A stretch of 64,000 bases of DNA from Streptomyces seoulensis (GTDB lineage Bacteria; Actinomycetota; Actinomycetes; Streptomycetales; Streptomycetaceae). This document shows positions 9,370 through 18,747 of this stretch, piece after piece. Location of the stretch: NCBI RefSeq assembly GCF_004328625.1, contig NZ_CP032229.1, forward strand, positions 4,030,001 through 4,094,000, written 5' to 3'. The number at the start of each line of letters is the position of its first letter. Within the stretch, counting starts at the first letter, position 1. Both the position numbers and the translations under genes were made by a program. The notes beneath the pieces were generated by a model that saw only the letters and a list, made by a program, of their open reading frames with translations, was not told the origin of the DNA and ran no database searches.

Positions 9370-9417
9370 GAAGAAGAAGGGCCCGCCCGGCATCCGCCGG
9401 GCGGGCCCTTCTTCTTC
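9370..9417 (+). terminator. Strong hairpin terminator after typA
   Basis: A 21-bp perfect inverted repeat (9370-9390 and 9397-9417, arms starting GAAGAAGAAGGGCCCG) with a 6-nt loop CATCCG. The right arm ends CCCTTCTTCTTC, giving a pyrimidine-rich tail, 26 bases after the typA stop. Confidence 0.9.
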
Positions 9418-9888
9418 CGGCCATTCCGTCAGGACCATGCAGGGTTTTCCCTATGAATGCGGATCAGGTTCACTCAGGGTTATGGCCGGGTCCCGCGCGG
9501 CGTTAAAGTGGCCGGAATCGGTGAGTCGTTGGGAGACTCCCGCGCCCCTTCGAGCGCAACCGGTTTTCTCTTGGTCTGTCCGCTATTCGGACTACTGCAT
9601 CCGATAGTTGTGTAACAAGTCCGTTTCGCAGGGATCTTTCGCCCAGGCGTTTGTCCGGATTTTGGGAGAAGTAGACGGCAGGTGTGATCGAACCGAGACC
9701 TCGAAGGTGTGGTTCGCTCCGGCCTGCATGGCAGATAGTTAGGCGCGTAGATAGCTCGGGTCACGCGCTGTTGTTGAGGGCGCCGGCTCACGAGCGCGGG
9801 GGCACTTGAGCATTTCAGGCACCGGCAACGGTGGTGCGTCCAGTGCCCCTCCATGCGGTGAACCAATGGACTCATGAGGAGGAGCCCC
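9418..9888 (+). promoter_or_regulatory. Long upstream control region of importer 1
   Basis: About 470 bp with no supportable gene and clearly lower GC than its surroundings, as expected for a promoter region. Visible elements are the inverted repeat GTCCG-N5-CGGAC (9578-9592), TTGTGTAACAA (9608-9618), a match to the AdpA consensus TGGCSNGWWY (TGGCCGGAAT, 9509-9518; such matches are expected by chance several times per window), and two AGATAG direct repeats 16 bp apart (9733 and 9749). TTCGCT-N17-TAGTTA is the best sigma-70-like pair but is weak. Confidence 0.45.
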
Positions 9889-11523
9889 ATGCGTGGTGCC
9901 AAGAGCGCCAAGTGGGTTGCGATAGCGGCGATTGTGGCGCTGGGTGCGACGGCCTGCGGCGGTGGCGGGGACGACGGCTCGGGCGACGGCGGCTCGCGCG
10001 CGGTGAACGCGAAGGGCGTGTTCAGCTACCAGAGCAACGAGCCCCAGCACCCCATCCAGCCGGCGAACGTCATGGAGACCGGCGGTGGCCGTATCACCGA
10101 CGCCCTCTTCAGTGGCCTGGTCGACTACAACGCGAAGTCGGGCAAGCTGGAGAACCTGGTCGCCGAGTCCATCAAGCAGGACGACGCCAGTCACTACACG
10201 ATCAAGCTGAAGCAGGGCTGGACCTTCCACAACGGTGAGAAGGTCACCTCGCACTCCTTCGTGGACGCCTGGAACTGGGGCGCCAACTCGAAGAACGCCC
10301 AGCAGAACGCCTCCTGGTTCTCGGACATCAAGGGCTACGCCGACGTCCACCCGGACAAGGGCGACCCGAAGACCGACAAGATGTCCGGTCTGACCACCCC
10401 GGACGACTCGACCATCAAGGTCGCGCTGGCCGCCCCCGTTCCGTACTGGACCTACAAGCTGGGCTACAGCGCGTTCTATCCGCTGCCCAAGGTCTTCTAC
10501 ACGAACCCCAAGAAGTACGGCCAGGAGCCTGTCGGCAATGGCGCGTACAAGTTCGTCAAGTGGAACCACAACCAGGACTTCCTGGTGAACACGTACGCCG
10601 ACTACGCGGGCCCCAAGCCCAAGAACGGCGGCATCGACTTCAAGTTCTACACGACCGCCGAGGCCGCCTACCAGGACGCCGTCTCCGACAACCTGGACGT
10701 GCTGGACCAGGTCGCGCCGAGCGCGATGTCCAAGTACCACCAGGACCTGGGCGACCGCGCGGTAGACGCCCCGCAGAACGCGATCCAGACCGTCGCCGTC
10801 GCCGAGTACGCGCCGACGATCAAGAACCTCAAGGACCGCGGGAAGTTCATCAAGGGCCTGTCCATGGCCATTGACCGGAACACCATCACCAAGACGGTGC
10901 TGGCCGGCTCGCGTGAGCCCGCCACGAGCTTCGTCCCGCCGGCTGTCGAGGGTTACAAGGCCAACGCCTGTGGCGAGGCCTGCGCGTACAACCCGAAGAA
11001 GGCCAAGCAGCTGATCCAGGAGGCGGGTGGCGCCAACGCGACCATCTCGATCCTGTACAACGCCGACGGCGGCCACAAGGAATGGGTGACGGCCGTGTGC
11101 GCCAACATCACCCAGAACACCGGCGTCAAGTGCGAGGGCGACTCGAAGGCCGACTTCAAGACGGCCCTGGACGTCCGCACCAAGAAGAAGGTCCAGAGCC
11201 TCTACCGCTCCGGCTGGGTGCAGGACTACCCGCTGAACGCCAACTTCCTCAAGGACCTGTACGGCAGCACTGCCGCCGGCAACGAGGGCGGCTACTCCAA
11301 CAAGGAGTTCGACAAGCTGGCGGACAAGGCGGACAAGGCTTCTTCGCTGGACGAGTCGGTGAAGCTGTACCAGGATGCCGAGGCGTCCCTGTACAAGGAC
11401 ATGCCCGCCATCCCGCTGTGGTACTACAAGACGAACGCGGGTTACTCCAAGAACGTCACGCACGTCAGCTACGACACCTTCGGCAAGCCGGTCTTCGCGG
11501 ACGTCGAGGTCTACAAGAAGTAA
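9889..11523 (+). CDS. Importer 1 oligopeptide-binding lipoprotein (BldKB/DppA-like)
   Basis: A 544-residue SBP_bac_5 lipoprotein that should capture oligopeptides outside the membrane and hand them to the permeases encoded next to it. The signal peptide ends in GATAC (C23), followed by a Gly/Asp/Ser linker. Family features include WTFHNGEKVTSHSFVDAWNWG, YSAFYPLPK, PVGNGAYKFVKW and a C-terminal PAIPLWYYKTNAGYS. ATG 9889 is preferred because AGGAGGAG (9877-9884) lies just upstream; ATG 9874 would put the ribosome binding site inside the gene. It is similar along its length to the importer 3 protein at 22867. In S. coelicolor this family includes BldKB, needed for aerial growth; orthology cannot be settled here. 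Confidence 0.92.
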   Translation: MRGAKSAKWVAIAAIVALGATACGGGGDDGSGDGGSRAVNAKGVFSYQSNEPQHPIQPANVMETGGGRITDALFSGLVDYNAKSGKLENLVAESIKQDDASHYTIKLKQGWTFHNGEKVTSHSFVDAWNWGANSKNAQQNASWFSDIKGYADVHPDKGDPKTDKMSGLTTPDDSTIKVALAAPVPYWTYKLGYSAFYPLPKVFYTNPKKYGQEPVGNGAYKFVKWNHNQDFLVNTYADYAGPKPKNGGIDFKFYTTAEAAYQDAVSDNLDVLDQVAPSAMSKYHQDLGDRAVDAPQNAIQTVAVAEYAPTIKNLKDRGKFIKGLSMAIDRNTITKTVLAGSREPATSFVPPAVEGYKANACGEACAYNPKKAKQLIQEAGGANATISILYNADGGHKEWVTAVCANITQNTGVKCEGDSKADFKTALDVRTKKKVQSLYRSGWVQDYPLNANFLKDLYGSTAAGNEGGYSNKEFDKLADKADKASSLDESVKLYQDAEASLYKDMPAIPLWYYKTNAGYSKNVTHVSYDTFGKPVFADVEVYKK

Positions 11524-11572
11524 AGGCCGCAACGGTCGATTCACTGAGGTGCCCACGCAAGCCGCGGGCGCC

Positions 11573-11592
11573 CCACCGTTCGCAACCGGTGG
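11573..11592 (+). other. Small intercistronic hairpin between binding protein and permease
   Basis: CCACCG (11573-11578) pairs with CGGTGG (11587-11592) in the 141-bp gap after the binding-protein gene. Such hairpins often protect the abundant binding-protein transcript and lower expression of the permease genes; that role is inferred. Confidence 0.35.
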
Positions 11593-11664
11593 CCGCCCCG
11601 CACCACCCCCCATCAGGAGAGCGCGGCAGGGGCGGCCACCAGAGCGGCTGACAATGGAGGCTCG

Positions 11665-12594
11665 ATGGGGCGCTATGTCGCGCGGCGACTGCTCCAGATG
11701 ATCCCGGTGTTCGTCGGGACCACTCTGCTCATCTTTTTGATGGTCTACTCCCTGCCCGGTGACCCTGTCCGGGCGCTGTGGGGCGACAGACCTGCCGATC
11801 CCCAGGCGATGGCGCGCCTGAAGCACGAGTACTGGCTCGACAGGCCGGTTCTTGAGCAGTACTGGCACTACATCAGCAATGTTTTCACGGGAGACTTCGG
11901 CACCAGCTTTGTGACGGGGCGCAAGGTCGTGGACGTCATGTCCGAGGTCTTCCCGGTGACGATCCGGCTCGCGCTGGTCGCCTTCACCATCGAGATCGTG
12001 GTCGGCCTGGTCCTGGGCCTGGTGTCCGGCCTGAACCGCGGCAAAATCTACGACAAGCTCGTCCTGGTGATCACGCTGCTGCTGGTCTCCATCCCGATCT
12101 TCGTGCTCGGCTTCATCGCCCAGACGGTCTTCGGCAACCAGCTCGGGTGGGTGACCCCGACGGTGCAGGACTCCAACGACATCACCCAGTTGATCCTGCC
12201 CGGCATCATCCTGGGTTCCCTGTCCTTCGCGTACGTGGCCCGGCTCAGCCGGACCTCCATCGCAGAGAACCTCCGGGCCGACTATGTGCGCACGGCCGTG
12301 GCCAAGGGTCTGCCGCGCCGCCGTGTCATCGGCGTCCACCTGCTGCGCAACTCGCTGATTCCCGTGGTCACGTTCCTCGGCACCGACCTGGGCGCCCTGA
12401 TGGGTGGCGCCATCGTCACCGAGGGCATCTTCAACGTCCACGGCATCGGCAACACGCTGTACCGGTCCATCAACCAGTCCGACAACACGACGGTCGTCGG
12501 CATCGTGACCGTCCTTGTGATCGTCTACCTGGTCTCCAGCCTCGTCGTCGACCTGCTCTACGCCGTCCTGGACCCGAGGATCCGCTATGTCTGA
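11665..12594 (+). CDS. Importer 1 permease A (DppB/OppB family)
   Basis: A 309-residue inner-membrane permease with six predicted membrane segments. The N terminus MGRYVARRLLQMIPVFVG and the segment LPGDPVRALWG are typical of the DppB subfamily. The EAA loop that contacts the ATPase is visible at RADYVRTAVAKGLPRRRV (about 205-225). GGAGG at 11656-11660 fixes ATG 11665. The gene overlaps the next permease by 8 nt, indicating translational coupling. It should form a heterodimeric channel with the product of the gene at 12587. Confidence 0.94.
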   Translation: MGRYVARRLLQMIPVFVGTTLLIFLMVYSLPGDPVRALWGDRPADPQAMARLKHEYWLDRPVLEQYWHYISNVFTGDFGTSFVTGRKVVDVMSEVFPVTIRLALVAFTIEIVVGLVLGLVSGLNRGKIYDKLVLVITLLLVSIPIFVLGFIAQTVFGNQLGWVTPTVQDSNDITQLILPGIILGSLSFAYVARLSRTSIAENLRADYVRTAVAKGLPRRRVIGVHLLRNSLIPVVTFLGTDLGALMGGAIVTEGIFNVHGIGNTLYRSINQSDNTTVVGIVTVLVIVYLVSSLVVDLLYAVLDPRIRYV

Positions 12595-13528
12595 GGCACT
12601 CACGACCGAGACGGCCCTGGAGGAAGAGGTCGCCGGCACGGCGGCCCCCAACCCCTCGCAGGACAGGCCGCGCAGCCTCTGGTCCGACGCGTGGCGGGAC
12701 CTGCGCCGCAATCCGTTCTTCGTCATCTCGGCAGTACTCATCCTCCTGCTGATCGCGATCGCCGCCTTCCCAGGTGTGTTCACCTCGACCGACCCGAAGC
12801 ACGCGGACCTCGTGCACCACTACCTGACCGGGCCCAACTGGAGCCACATCGGGCAGGCCGACTGGTTCGGCTACGACGGCCAGGGCCGCAGCGTGTACTC
12901 GCGGACGATGTACGGCGCCCGTGCGTCGATCATCGTCGGCATCTTCACCACGCTCGGTGTCGCGATTCTCGGCAGTGTGGTCGGTATGCTCGCCGGCTAC
13001 TACGGAGGCTGGCTCGACGCGGTCCTGTCCCGGGTCACCGACGTGTTCTTCGGCATTCCGCTGCTGCTCGGCGCGATCGTCGTCCTGAACGCCTTCACAC
13101 ACCGCACGGTGTGGACAGTGGTGGCCGCGATGGTCTTCCTCGGCTGGACTCAGATCACCCGCGTCATGCGCGGCTCCGTGATCACCGTCAAGCAGCAGGA
13201 CTTCGTGCAGGCCGCGCGGGCGCTCGGCGCCGGCACCGGCCGCATCCTGGTGCGGCACATCCTGCCGAACGCCGTCGCGCCGGTGATCGTGGTCTCCACC
13301 ATCGCGCTCGGTGGTTACATCTCGCTGGAGGCGACCCTGTCCTTCCTGGGCATCGGTCTTCCGCCCAGCACGGTCTCCTGGGGCAACGACATCTCGTCCG
13401 CGCAGACGGTCATCCGTACCGCGCCGCACGTGCTGTTCTTCCCCAGCGCCATGCTGAGCCTCACCGTGCTCGCGTTCATCATGCTCGGCGACGCGGTCCG
13501 CGACGCCCTCGACCCGAAGCTGCGCTGA
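12587..13528 (+). CDS. Importer 1 permease B (DppC/OppC family)
   Basis: A 313-residue permease with a cytoplasmic N-terminal extension of about 40 residues, the DppC-type motif RSLWSDAWRDLRRNPFF before the first membrane segment, and an extracytoplasmic loop containing FGYDGQGRSVYSRTMYGA. The EAA loop is QQDFVQAARALGAGTGRIL. The end, MLGDAVRDALDPKLR, is the family signature. It starts inside the end of the previous gene (8-nt overlap) and is followed 11 nt later by the first ATPase gene. Confidence 0.94.
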   Translation: MSEALTTETALEEEVAGTAAPNPSQDRPRSLWSDAWRDLRRNPFFVISAVLILLLIAIAAFPGVFTSTDPKHADLVHHYLTGPNWSHIGQADWFGYDGQGRSVYSRTMYGARASIIVGIFTTLGVAILGSVVGMLAGYYGGWLDAVLSRVTDVFFGIPLLLGAIVVLNAFTHRTVWTVVAAMVFLGWTQITRVMRGSVITVKQQDFVQAARALGAGTGRILVRHILPNAVAPVIVVSTIALGGYISLEATLSFLGIGLPPSTVSWGNDISSAQTVIRTAPHVLFFPSAMLSLTVLAFIMLGDAVRDALDPKLR

Positions 13529-13539
13529 GGGAGGCGTAC

Positions 13540-14592
13540 GTGACGATCATCCAAGATTCCGAATCCGACTTCGCCTCAGGCGAGGCGCACACCGGACCGC
13601 TACTCGAAGTACGCGACCTGCACGTCGAGTTCCACACCCGGGACGGGGTGGCCAAGGCCGTCAACGGTGTCAACTACAACGTGAGCGCGGGCGAGACGCT
13701 CGCCGTGCTCGGCGAGTCCGGCTCCGGCAAGTCCGTGACCGCACAGGCGATCATGGGCATCCTCGACATGCCGCCGGCGAGGATCCCGCGGGGAGAGATC
13801 CTCTTCCGCGGCCAGGACATGCTGAAGATGTCCGGTGAGGATCGACGCAAGATCCGGGGCCGCCGGATCGCCATGATCTTCCAGGACGCGCTCAGCTCCC
13901 TGAACCCGGTGCTGTCCGTCGGCTACCAGCTCGGTGAGATGTTCCGCGTCCACCGGGGCCTGTCCAAGAAGGACGCCAAGGCCAAGGCGATCGAGCTGAT
14001 GGACCGGGTGAAGATCCCGGCCGCGGCGTCCCGGGTGGACGACTACCCGCACCAGTTCTCGGGCGGTATGCGCCAGCGCATCATGATCGCCATGGCGCTG
14101 GCCCTGGAGCCGGACTTGATCATCGCCGACGAGCCGACCACGGCTCTCGACGTGACAGTCCAGGCCCAGGTCATGGACCTGCTTGCGGAGTTGCAGCGCG
14201 AGTACAACATGGGTTTGATCCTGATCACCCACGACCTCGGTGTCGTTGCGGACGTCGCCGACAAGATCGCGGTGATGTACGCGGGCCGAATCGTGGAGGC
14301 CGCCCCGATCCACGAGCTGTACAAGCGCCCCGCGCACCCGTATACCCGGGGTCTGCTGGACTCGATCCCGCGTCTGGACCAGAAGGGCCAAGAGCTCTAC
14401 GCGATCAAGGGCCTGCCGCCCAATCTGCTGCACATCCCCAGTGGTTGCGCCTTCAATCCCCGCTGCCCCAAGGCCCAGGACATCTGCCGCACGCAGAGCC
14501 CCGCCCTGCTGCCGGTCACAGAACAGGACGGCAGCGACGTGGTCGGCCGCGCCTCGGCGTGCCACTTCTGGAAGGAGACGATCCATGGCTGA
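13540..14592 (+). CDS. Importer 1 ATPase D (OppD/DppD family)
   Basis: A 350-residue ABC ATPase that powers oligopeptide uptake with its partner at 14585. Walker A is GESGSGKS (58-65), the signature is FSGGMRQR, Walker B is [13 protein letters not shown], and the C-terminal oligopeptide-transporter domain contains the Cys-rich tail (GCAFNPRCPKAQDICR) that binds an Fe-S cluster in studied OppD/DppD homologues. The start is GTG 13540, preceded by GGGAGG (13529-13534). Compared with the importer 3 paralogue it has an extra 20-residue N terminus. It overlaps the next gene by 8 nt. Confidence 0.94.
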   Translation: MTIIQDSESDFASGEAHTGPLLEVRDLHVEFHTRDGVAKAVNGVNYNVSAGETLAVLGESGSGKSVTAQAIMGILDMPPARIPRGEILFRGQDMLKMSGEDRRKIRGRRIAMIFQDALSSLNPVLSVGYQLGEMFRVHRGLSKKDAKAKAIELMDRVKIPAAASRVDDYPHQFSGGMRQRIMIAMALALEPDLIIADEPTTALDVTVQAQVMDLLAELQREYNMGLILITHDLGVVADVADKIAVMYAGRIVEAAPIHELYKRPAHPYTRGLLDSIPRLDQKGQELYAIKGLPPNLLHIPSGCAFNPRCPKAQDICRTQSPALLPVTEQDGSDVVGRASACHFWKETIHG

Positions 14593-15733
14593 GCTCAGCA
14601 AGAACGACGGGCGGCAGGACGCCACGCCGAACGTCTCCGAAGTCGAGGTTGTGGACGCGCACTCCGAGCAGGAGGCGGTCGCCGCCATCGAAACCCCCGT
14701 GGAGAGCGGCGAGCCGATCCTGCAGGTGCGCAACCTGGTGAAGCACTTCCCGCTCACCCAGGGCGTCCTCTTCAAGCGCCAGGTCGGTGCGGTCAAGGCT
14801 GTCGACGGCGTCTCCTTCGACCTGTACCAGGGCGAGACTCTGGGCATCGTGGGCGAGTCCGGCTGCGGCAAGTCGACGGTGGCCAAGCTCCTGATGACCC
14901 TGGAGCGGGCCACGGCGGGAGAGGTCTTCTACAAGGGCCAGGACATCACCAAGCTGTCCGGGCGCGCCCTGAAGGCCGTACGCCGCAACATCCAGATGGT
15001 GTTCCAGGACCCGTACACATCGCTCAACCCCCGCATGACGGTGGGCGACATCATCGGCGAGCCCTTCGACATCCATCCCGAGGTGGCCCCCAGGGGCGAT
15101 CGGCGCCGCAAGGTGCAGGAACTGCTGGATGTCGTCGGTCTCAACCCCGAATACATCAACCGCTATCCGCACCAGTTCTCCGGCGGCCAGCGCCAGCGCA
15201 TCGGCATCGCCCGCGGCCTTGCGCTCAACCCCGAGATCATCATCTGCGACGAGCCGGTGTCGGCCCTGGACGTCTCGGTGCAGGCCCAGGTCATCAACCT
15301 GATGGAGCGACTGCAGGACGAGTTCAACCTCTCCTACATCTTCATCGCGCACGACCTGTCGATCGTCCGGCACATCTCGGACCGCGTGGGCGTGATGTAC
15401 CTCGGCAAGATGGCCGAGATCGGCACGGACGAGCAGATCTACGACCATCCGACGCACCCTTACACCCAGGCCCTGCTGTCGGCGGTCCCGGTGCCGGATC
15501 CGGAGGCCCGCGAGCGCCGCGAGCGGATCATCCTCACCGGTGACGTGCCCTCCCCGGCCAACCCGCCCTCGGGCTGCCGCTTCCGCACCCGTTGCTGGAA
15601 AGCCCAGGACAAGTGCGCCGATGAGGTGCCGCTGCTTGCCGTCCCCGAGCGCTTCAAGAGCGCCGACAGCCCGGCGGCCCACGAGTCCGCCTGCCACTTC
15701 GCCGAAGAGAAGGACGTGGTCCACGCAGTCTGA
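14585..15733 (+). CDS. Importer 1 ATPase F (OppF/DppF family)
   Basis: A 382-residue ABC ATPase, the second nucleotide-binding subunit of importer 1. Walker [10 protein letters not shown], signature [17 protein letters not shown], Walker [14 protein letters not shown], and a C-terminal oligo_HPY region with [15 protein letters not shown]. An acidic 45-residue N-terminal extension precedes the conserved start (ILQVRNLVKHFPLTQGVLFKR) and is absent from the importer 3 copy. The start is ATG 14585, overlapping the upstream stop by 8 nt. It is the last gene of the operon, followed by a strong terminator. Confidence 0.94.
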   Translation: MAELSKNDGRQDATPNVSEVEVVDAHSEQEAVAAIETPVESGEPILQVRNLVKHFPLTQGVLFKRQVGAVKAVDGVSFDLYQGETLGIVGESGCGKSTVAKLLMTLERATAGEVFYKGQDITKLSGRALKAVRRNIQMVFQDPYTSLNPRMTVGDIIGEPFDIHPEVAPRGDRRRKVQELLDVVGLNPEYINRYPHQFSGGQRQRIGIARGLALNPEIIICDEPVSALDVSVQAQVINLMERLQDEFNLSYIFIAHDLSIVRHISDRVGVMYLGKMAEIGTDEQIYDHPTHPYTQALLSAVPVPDPEARERRERIILTGDVPSPANPPSGCRFRTRCWKAQDKCADEVPLLAVPERFKSADSPAAHESACHFAEEKDVVHAV

Positions 15734-15751
15734 TCCCTCCAACGGTCGGAC

Positions 15752-15796
15752 CGGTTCCCGGCGCCCTCACTCACGAGGCGCCGGGAACCGTTTTTT
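15752..15796 (+). terminator. Rho-independent terminator of importer 1 operon
   Basis: A 14-bp perfect stem (CGGTTCCCGGCGCC at 15752-15765, complement at 15777-15790), an 11-nt loop and a run of six T (15791-15796). This is the clearest classical terminator in the window and begins 18 bases after the stop. Confidence 0.93.
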
Positions 15797-15851
15797 CATG
15801 ACACTGCCCGCGGCCACCTTGCCGGATCCCCCCGCCACCCCTCGCCAGCCG

Positions 15852-16844
15852 TCACCCGGACACCCGGGGCCGCGCCCAGTGGCAGGCCACCCCGGGTTCG
15901 GGACCCGCGCCGAGGACGGCGGGGTCCTCGGTGCGGCAGGCGCCCGCGACCCCCGCCCGGTCCGCCTCGCCGCTCGCCAGGACCGGGCAGCGTGCGCGGA
16001 AGCGGCAGCCGGTGGGGATGCGGGAGGGGTCCGGGGCTTCGCCGGTGAGGATCACCGGGTCGCCGGGGGCGTCCGGCAAGACGGACAACAGGGCCTGGGT
16101 GTACGGATGCTTGGGGGCGGTCAGCACCTCCTCGACCGGGCCCGTCTCCACGATCCGGCCGAGGTACATCACGGCCACCCGGTCGGCGATGTTCCATGCC
16201 AGGCCGAGGTCATGGGTGACGATCAGGGAGGCCAGTCCCAGTTCGGTGCGCAGTCTCAGCAGCAGCGCCAGGATCTCACCGCGCACCGACGCGTCCAGCG
16301 AGGCCACCGGCTCGTCGGCGACCAGGAGTTCGGGTTCCAGGACGAGCGCGCCGGCGATCACCACACGCTGGCGCTGGCCGCCGGAGAGTTCGTGCGGGTA
16401 GCGGAGGAAGAAGCGCTCGGGGGGCCGCAGTCCCGCCCGGGACAGAGCGGCGGCGACCGCGTCCCGTTCGTCGCCGTCCGTGCCGTGGATGCGCAGGCCC
16501 TCGGCCACCGCCTCGTAGACGGTGTGCCGAGGGTTCAGGGAGCCGCTGGGGTCCTGGAGCACGAGCTGTACCCGGCGCCGGTACGCCTTCAGGGCCCGGG
16601 AGGAGTGGTCGAGCTGCTTCCCGTCGAACCGGATGCTGCCCGAGGTCGGCCGGACCAGGCCCAGCAGCGACCGGGCCAGCGTCGTCTTGCCGCACCCGGA
16701 CTCACCGACCAGGGCGACCGTCTCACCGGTGCGGATGTCGAGCTCGACCCCGTCCACGGCTCGCGCCACCGGGTCACCGTTGCGCCCCGGAAAGGACACA
16801 TGCAGTCCCCGCGCGCTCAGCAGCGCCGGAGCGGGCGTCGTCAT
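15852..16844 (-). CDS. Importer 2 ATPase (OppF/DppF type)
   Basis: A 330-residue ABC ATPase, the last gene of the minus-strand importer 2 operon. Walker [10 protein letters not shown], signature [19 protein letters not shown], Walker [14 protein letters not shown], and a Cys-containing oligo_HPY tail ([11 protein letters not shown]). ATG 16844 overlaps the upstream stop in an ATGA arrangement and has GAGGAG upstream. It is clearly more distant from the two plus-strand OppF copies than they are from each other. Confidence 0.92.
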   Translation of the reverse strand: MTTPAPALLSARGLHVSFPGRNGDPVARAVDGVELDIRTGETVALVGESGCGKTTLARSLLGLVRPTSGSIRFDGKQLDHSSRALKAYRRRVQLVLQDPSGSLNPRHTVYEAVAEGLRIHGTDGDERDAVAAALSRAGLRPPERFFLRYPHELSGGQRQRVVIAGALVLEPELLVADEPVASLDASVRGEILALLLRLRTELGLASLIVTHDLGLAWNIADRVAVMYLGRIVETGPVEEVLTAPKHPYTQALLSVLPDAPGDPVILTGEAPDPSRIPTGCRFRARCPVLASGEADRAGVAGACRTEDPAVLGAGPEPGVACHWARPRVSG

Positions 16845-17839
16845 GTGGTGCTCCTCGTGTCCTCGGCCCCGGCCGCTCGGCCGGAGGCGGTCGCCGCCAC
16901 GTGGACGCAGGCGGCCCGCCGCCCGTGGGACACGTCGCGCAGCGGCTGATCCCGGGTGGCGCACTCGTCCAGCACGACCGGGCAGCGCGGATGGAACGCG
17001 CAGCCGGCGGGCAGCGCGAACGGGTCGGGCGGATCACCGGGCAGACCCCGTGGGGCGAAGCGGGAGGCCGGGTCCCCGATGTGCGGGAACGCCATGGACA
17101 GAGCCTCGGCGTAGGGGTGCCTGGCGTCCTCGTGCACAACGCGGGCCGGCCCCTCTTCTACGACCCGCCCGGCGTACATCACCGCCAGCCGGTCACAGGT
17201 GTCCGCGAGTATGGCCAGGTCGTGACTGATCATCATCAGAGCGACGTCCTGATCGGTGACGAGCCGTTCGATCAGCCGCAGGATCTGCGCCTGAACCATC
17301 ACGTCCAGAGCGGTGGTGGGCTCGTCGGCGATGACCAGCTGCGGGTCGCAGGCCAGGGCCATGGCAATCATGACGCGCTGCCGCTGGCCGCCGGAGAGTT
17401 CGTGCGGATACGCCGATGCCCGCGCGGCCGGCAGCCCGACCTGCTCCAGGAGCTCGCCGGTCCTCTTCCTGGCCGCCGCGGGGGTCGCCCGGCCGTGCAG
17501 CATGACCGGCTCGGCGATCTGCTCCCCGACCCGCTGCACGGGGTTGAGGGCGTGCATCGCGCCCTGGAAGACGATCGAGGCCCCGGCCCAGCGGACGGCC
17601 CGGACCCGGCCCCAGCGCATCGTCAGCACGTCCTCCCCGTCGAGGAGGATCTCACCGCTCACCCGTGTCCCGACAGGCAGCAGTCGCAGCACGGCGAGCG
17701 CCAGCGTCGACTTCCCGCAGCCCGACTCGCCGGCGATACCCAGCTTCTGGCCGGCCGCCACCGAGAGGTCCACGCCGCGTACGGCGGCGGCTCCGCCGGG
17801 GTAGGTGACGGTGAGGTCGCGTATGTCGAGGAGGGTCAA
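16841..17839 (-). CDS. Importer 2 ATPase (OppD/DppD type)
   Basis: A 332-residue ABC ATPase. Walker A is GESGCGKST (rather than the usual GESGSGKS of OppD proteins), signature [19 protein letters not shown], Walker [14 protein letters not shown], with a Cys-rich tail ([15 protein letters not shown]). The start is TTG 17839, overlapping the TGA of the permease gene; no ATG or GTG start lies near the conserved N terminus ([14 protein letters not shown]). The frame is open far upstream, but that part is a shadow of the permease gene. Confidence 0.9.
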   Translation of the reverse strand: MTLLDIRDLTVTYPGGAAAVRGVDLSVAAGQKLGIAGESGCGKSTLALAVLRLLPVGTRVSGEILLDGEDVLTMRWGRVRAVRWAGASIVFQGAMHALNPVQRVGEQIAEPVMLHGRATPAAARKRTGELLEQVGLPAARASAYPHELSGGQRQRVMIAMALACDPQLVIADEPTTALDVMVQAQILRLIERLVTDQDVALMMISHDLAILADTCDRLAVMYAGRVVEEGPARVVHEDARHPYAEALSMAFPHIGDPASRFAPRGLPGDPPDPFALPAGCAFHPRCPVVLDECATRDQPLRDVSHGRRAACVHVAATASGRAAGAEDTRSTT

Positions 17840-18747
17840 CGGGAGGCCCCCAGCCTGGGGTTGAGCGCGGACTCCACGGCACGTCCGCACAGCGTGAACG
17901 ACAGGGCGACCAGGGCGATCGCCACGCCGGGCGGCACCAGATACCACCAGTCGCCCGCACTCACCGCGCCCGCCTCGCGCGCGTCCTGGAGCAGCCCGCC
18001 CCACGAGACGACGGTGGGGTCGCCGAGGCCGAGGAAGGCGAGGGTCGCCTCGGAGAGGATGGAGGAGGAGACCATCAGCGTGGTCTGCGCCAGGATGAGG
18101 GGCATGACATTGGGCAGCACATGGCGGGTCATGACGTGCCAGTGGCCGCCCCCCAGCGCCTTGGCCCGCTCTATGTAGGGGCGTGACTCCACGGCCAGCG
18201 TCTGTGCCCGCACGAGCCGGGCGGTCGTCGGCCAGGAGGTGACGCCGATGGCGAGGATCACCGTCCCGAGGGAACGGGACATGACGGTGGCCAGCGCGAT
18301 GGCGAGCACCAGGGTCGGCATCACCAGGAACCAGTCCGTGACACGCATCAGCACGGTCGCGTACACACCGCGGAAGTGACCGGCGGTGATGCCGACCACC
18401 GCGCCGATCGCCACCGACAGGACGGCCGCGAGGAGCCCCACGAGCAGCGACACCCGCGCGCCCCAGATCACCAGGGCCAGCAGATTGCGCCCGAACCGGT
18501 CGGTGCCCAGCGGGAATTGGCCGCTGGGCGCCTCCAGCGGGGCGCCCGGTGCGTCGGTGACGCTCGTGATGTCCGAGCCGACGATCAGCGGTGCCGCCAG
18601 CGCGGTCACCGCGAACAGGACGAGTGCGGCCAGCCCGGTGATACCGGCACGGTGGGCGCGGTACCGCTGCCAGAACCGCTTGGCGGAACGCCACCGCCGT
18701 CGGCGGGCGAGTGCCCGGGGGCCGGCCGGCGCGACCGAGGTACTCAT
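17836..18747 (-). CDS. Importer 2 permease (DppC/OppC family)
   Basis: A 303-residue permease with an Arg-rich cytoplasmic N terminus (RRRRWRSAKRFWQRYRAHR), a first membrane segment near 38-57, the extracytoplasmic motif FPLGTDRFGRNLLALVIWGA and an EAA loop around SRPYIERAKALGGGHWHV. The C terminus [18 protein letters not shown] matches DppC proteins. ATG 18747 overlaps the upstream stop (ATGA) and its own stop overlaps the TTG start of the next gene, so translation of the operon is tightly coupled. Confidence 0.92.
   Translation of the reverse strand: MSTSVAPAGPRALARRRRWRSAKRFWQRYRAHRAGITGLAALVLFAVTALAAPLIVGSDITSVTDAPGAPLEAPSGQFPLGTDRFGRNLLALVIWGARVSLLVGLLAAVLSVAIGAVVGITAGHFRGVYATVLMRVTDWFLVMPTLVLAIALATVMSRSLGTVILAIGVTSWPTTARLVRAQTLAVESRPYIERAKALGGGHWHVMTRHVLPNVMPLILAQTTLMVSSSILSEATLAFLGLGDPTVVSWGGLLQDAREAGAVSAGDWWYLVPPGVAIALVALSFTLCGRAVESALNPRLGASR

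Noticed and set aside
9509..9518. AdpA-type site as proof of developmental control
   Set aside because: The degenerate motif is expected about eight times by chance in 64 kb; kept only as a remark.
9480..9911. 143-codon minus-strand frame upstream of importer 1
   Set aside because: Codon third positions lack the usual G/C bias and the region has promoter character; no similarity recognised.
9739..12783. 1014-codon minus-strand frame across importer 1
   Set aside because: Spans three real plus-strand genes and an intergenic region, and translates to repetitive Val/Asp/Gly sequence.
12691..13539. Open N-terminal extension of the importer 1 OppD frame
   Set aside because: It overlaps the permease gene in another frame, has Arg-rich shadow composition, and GTG 13540 has a proper ribosome binding site.
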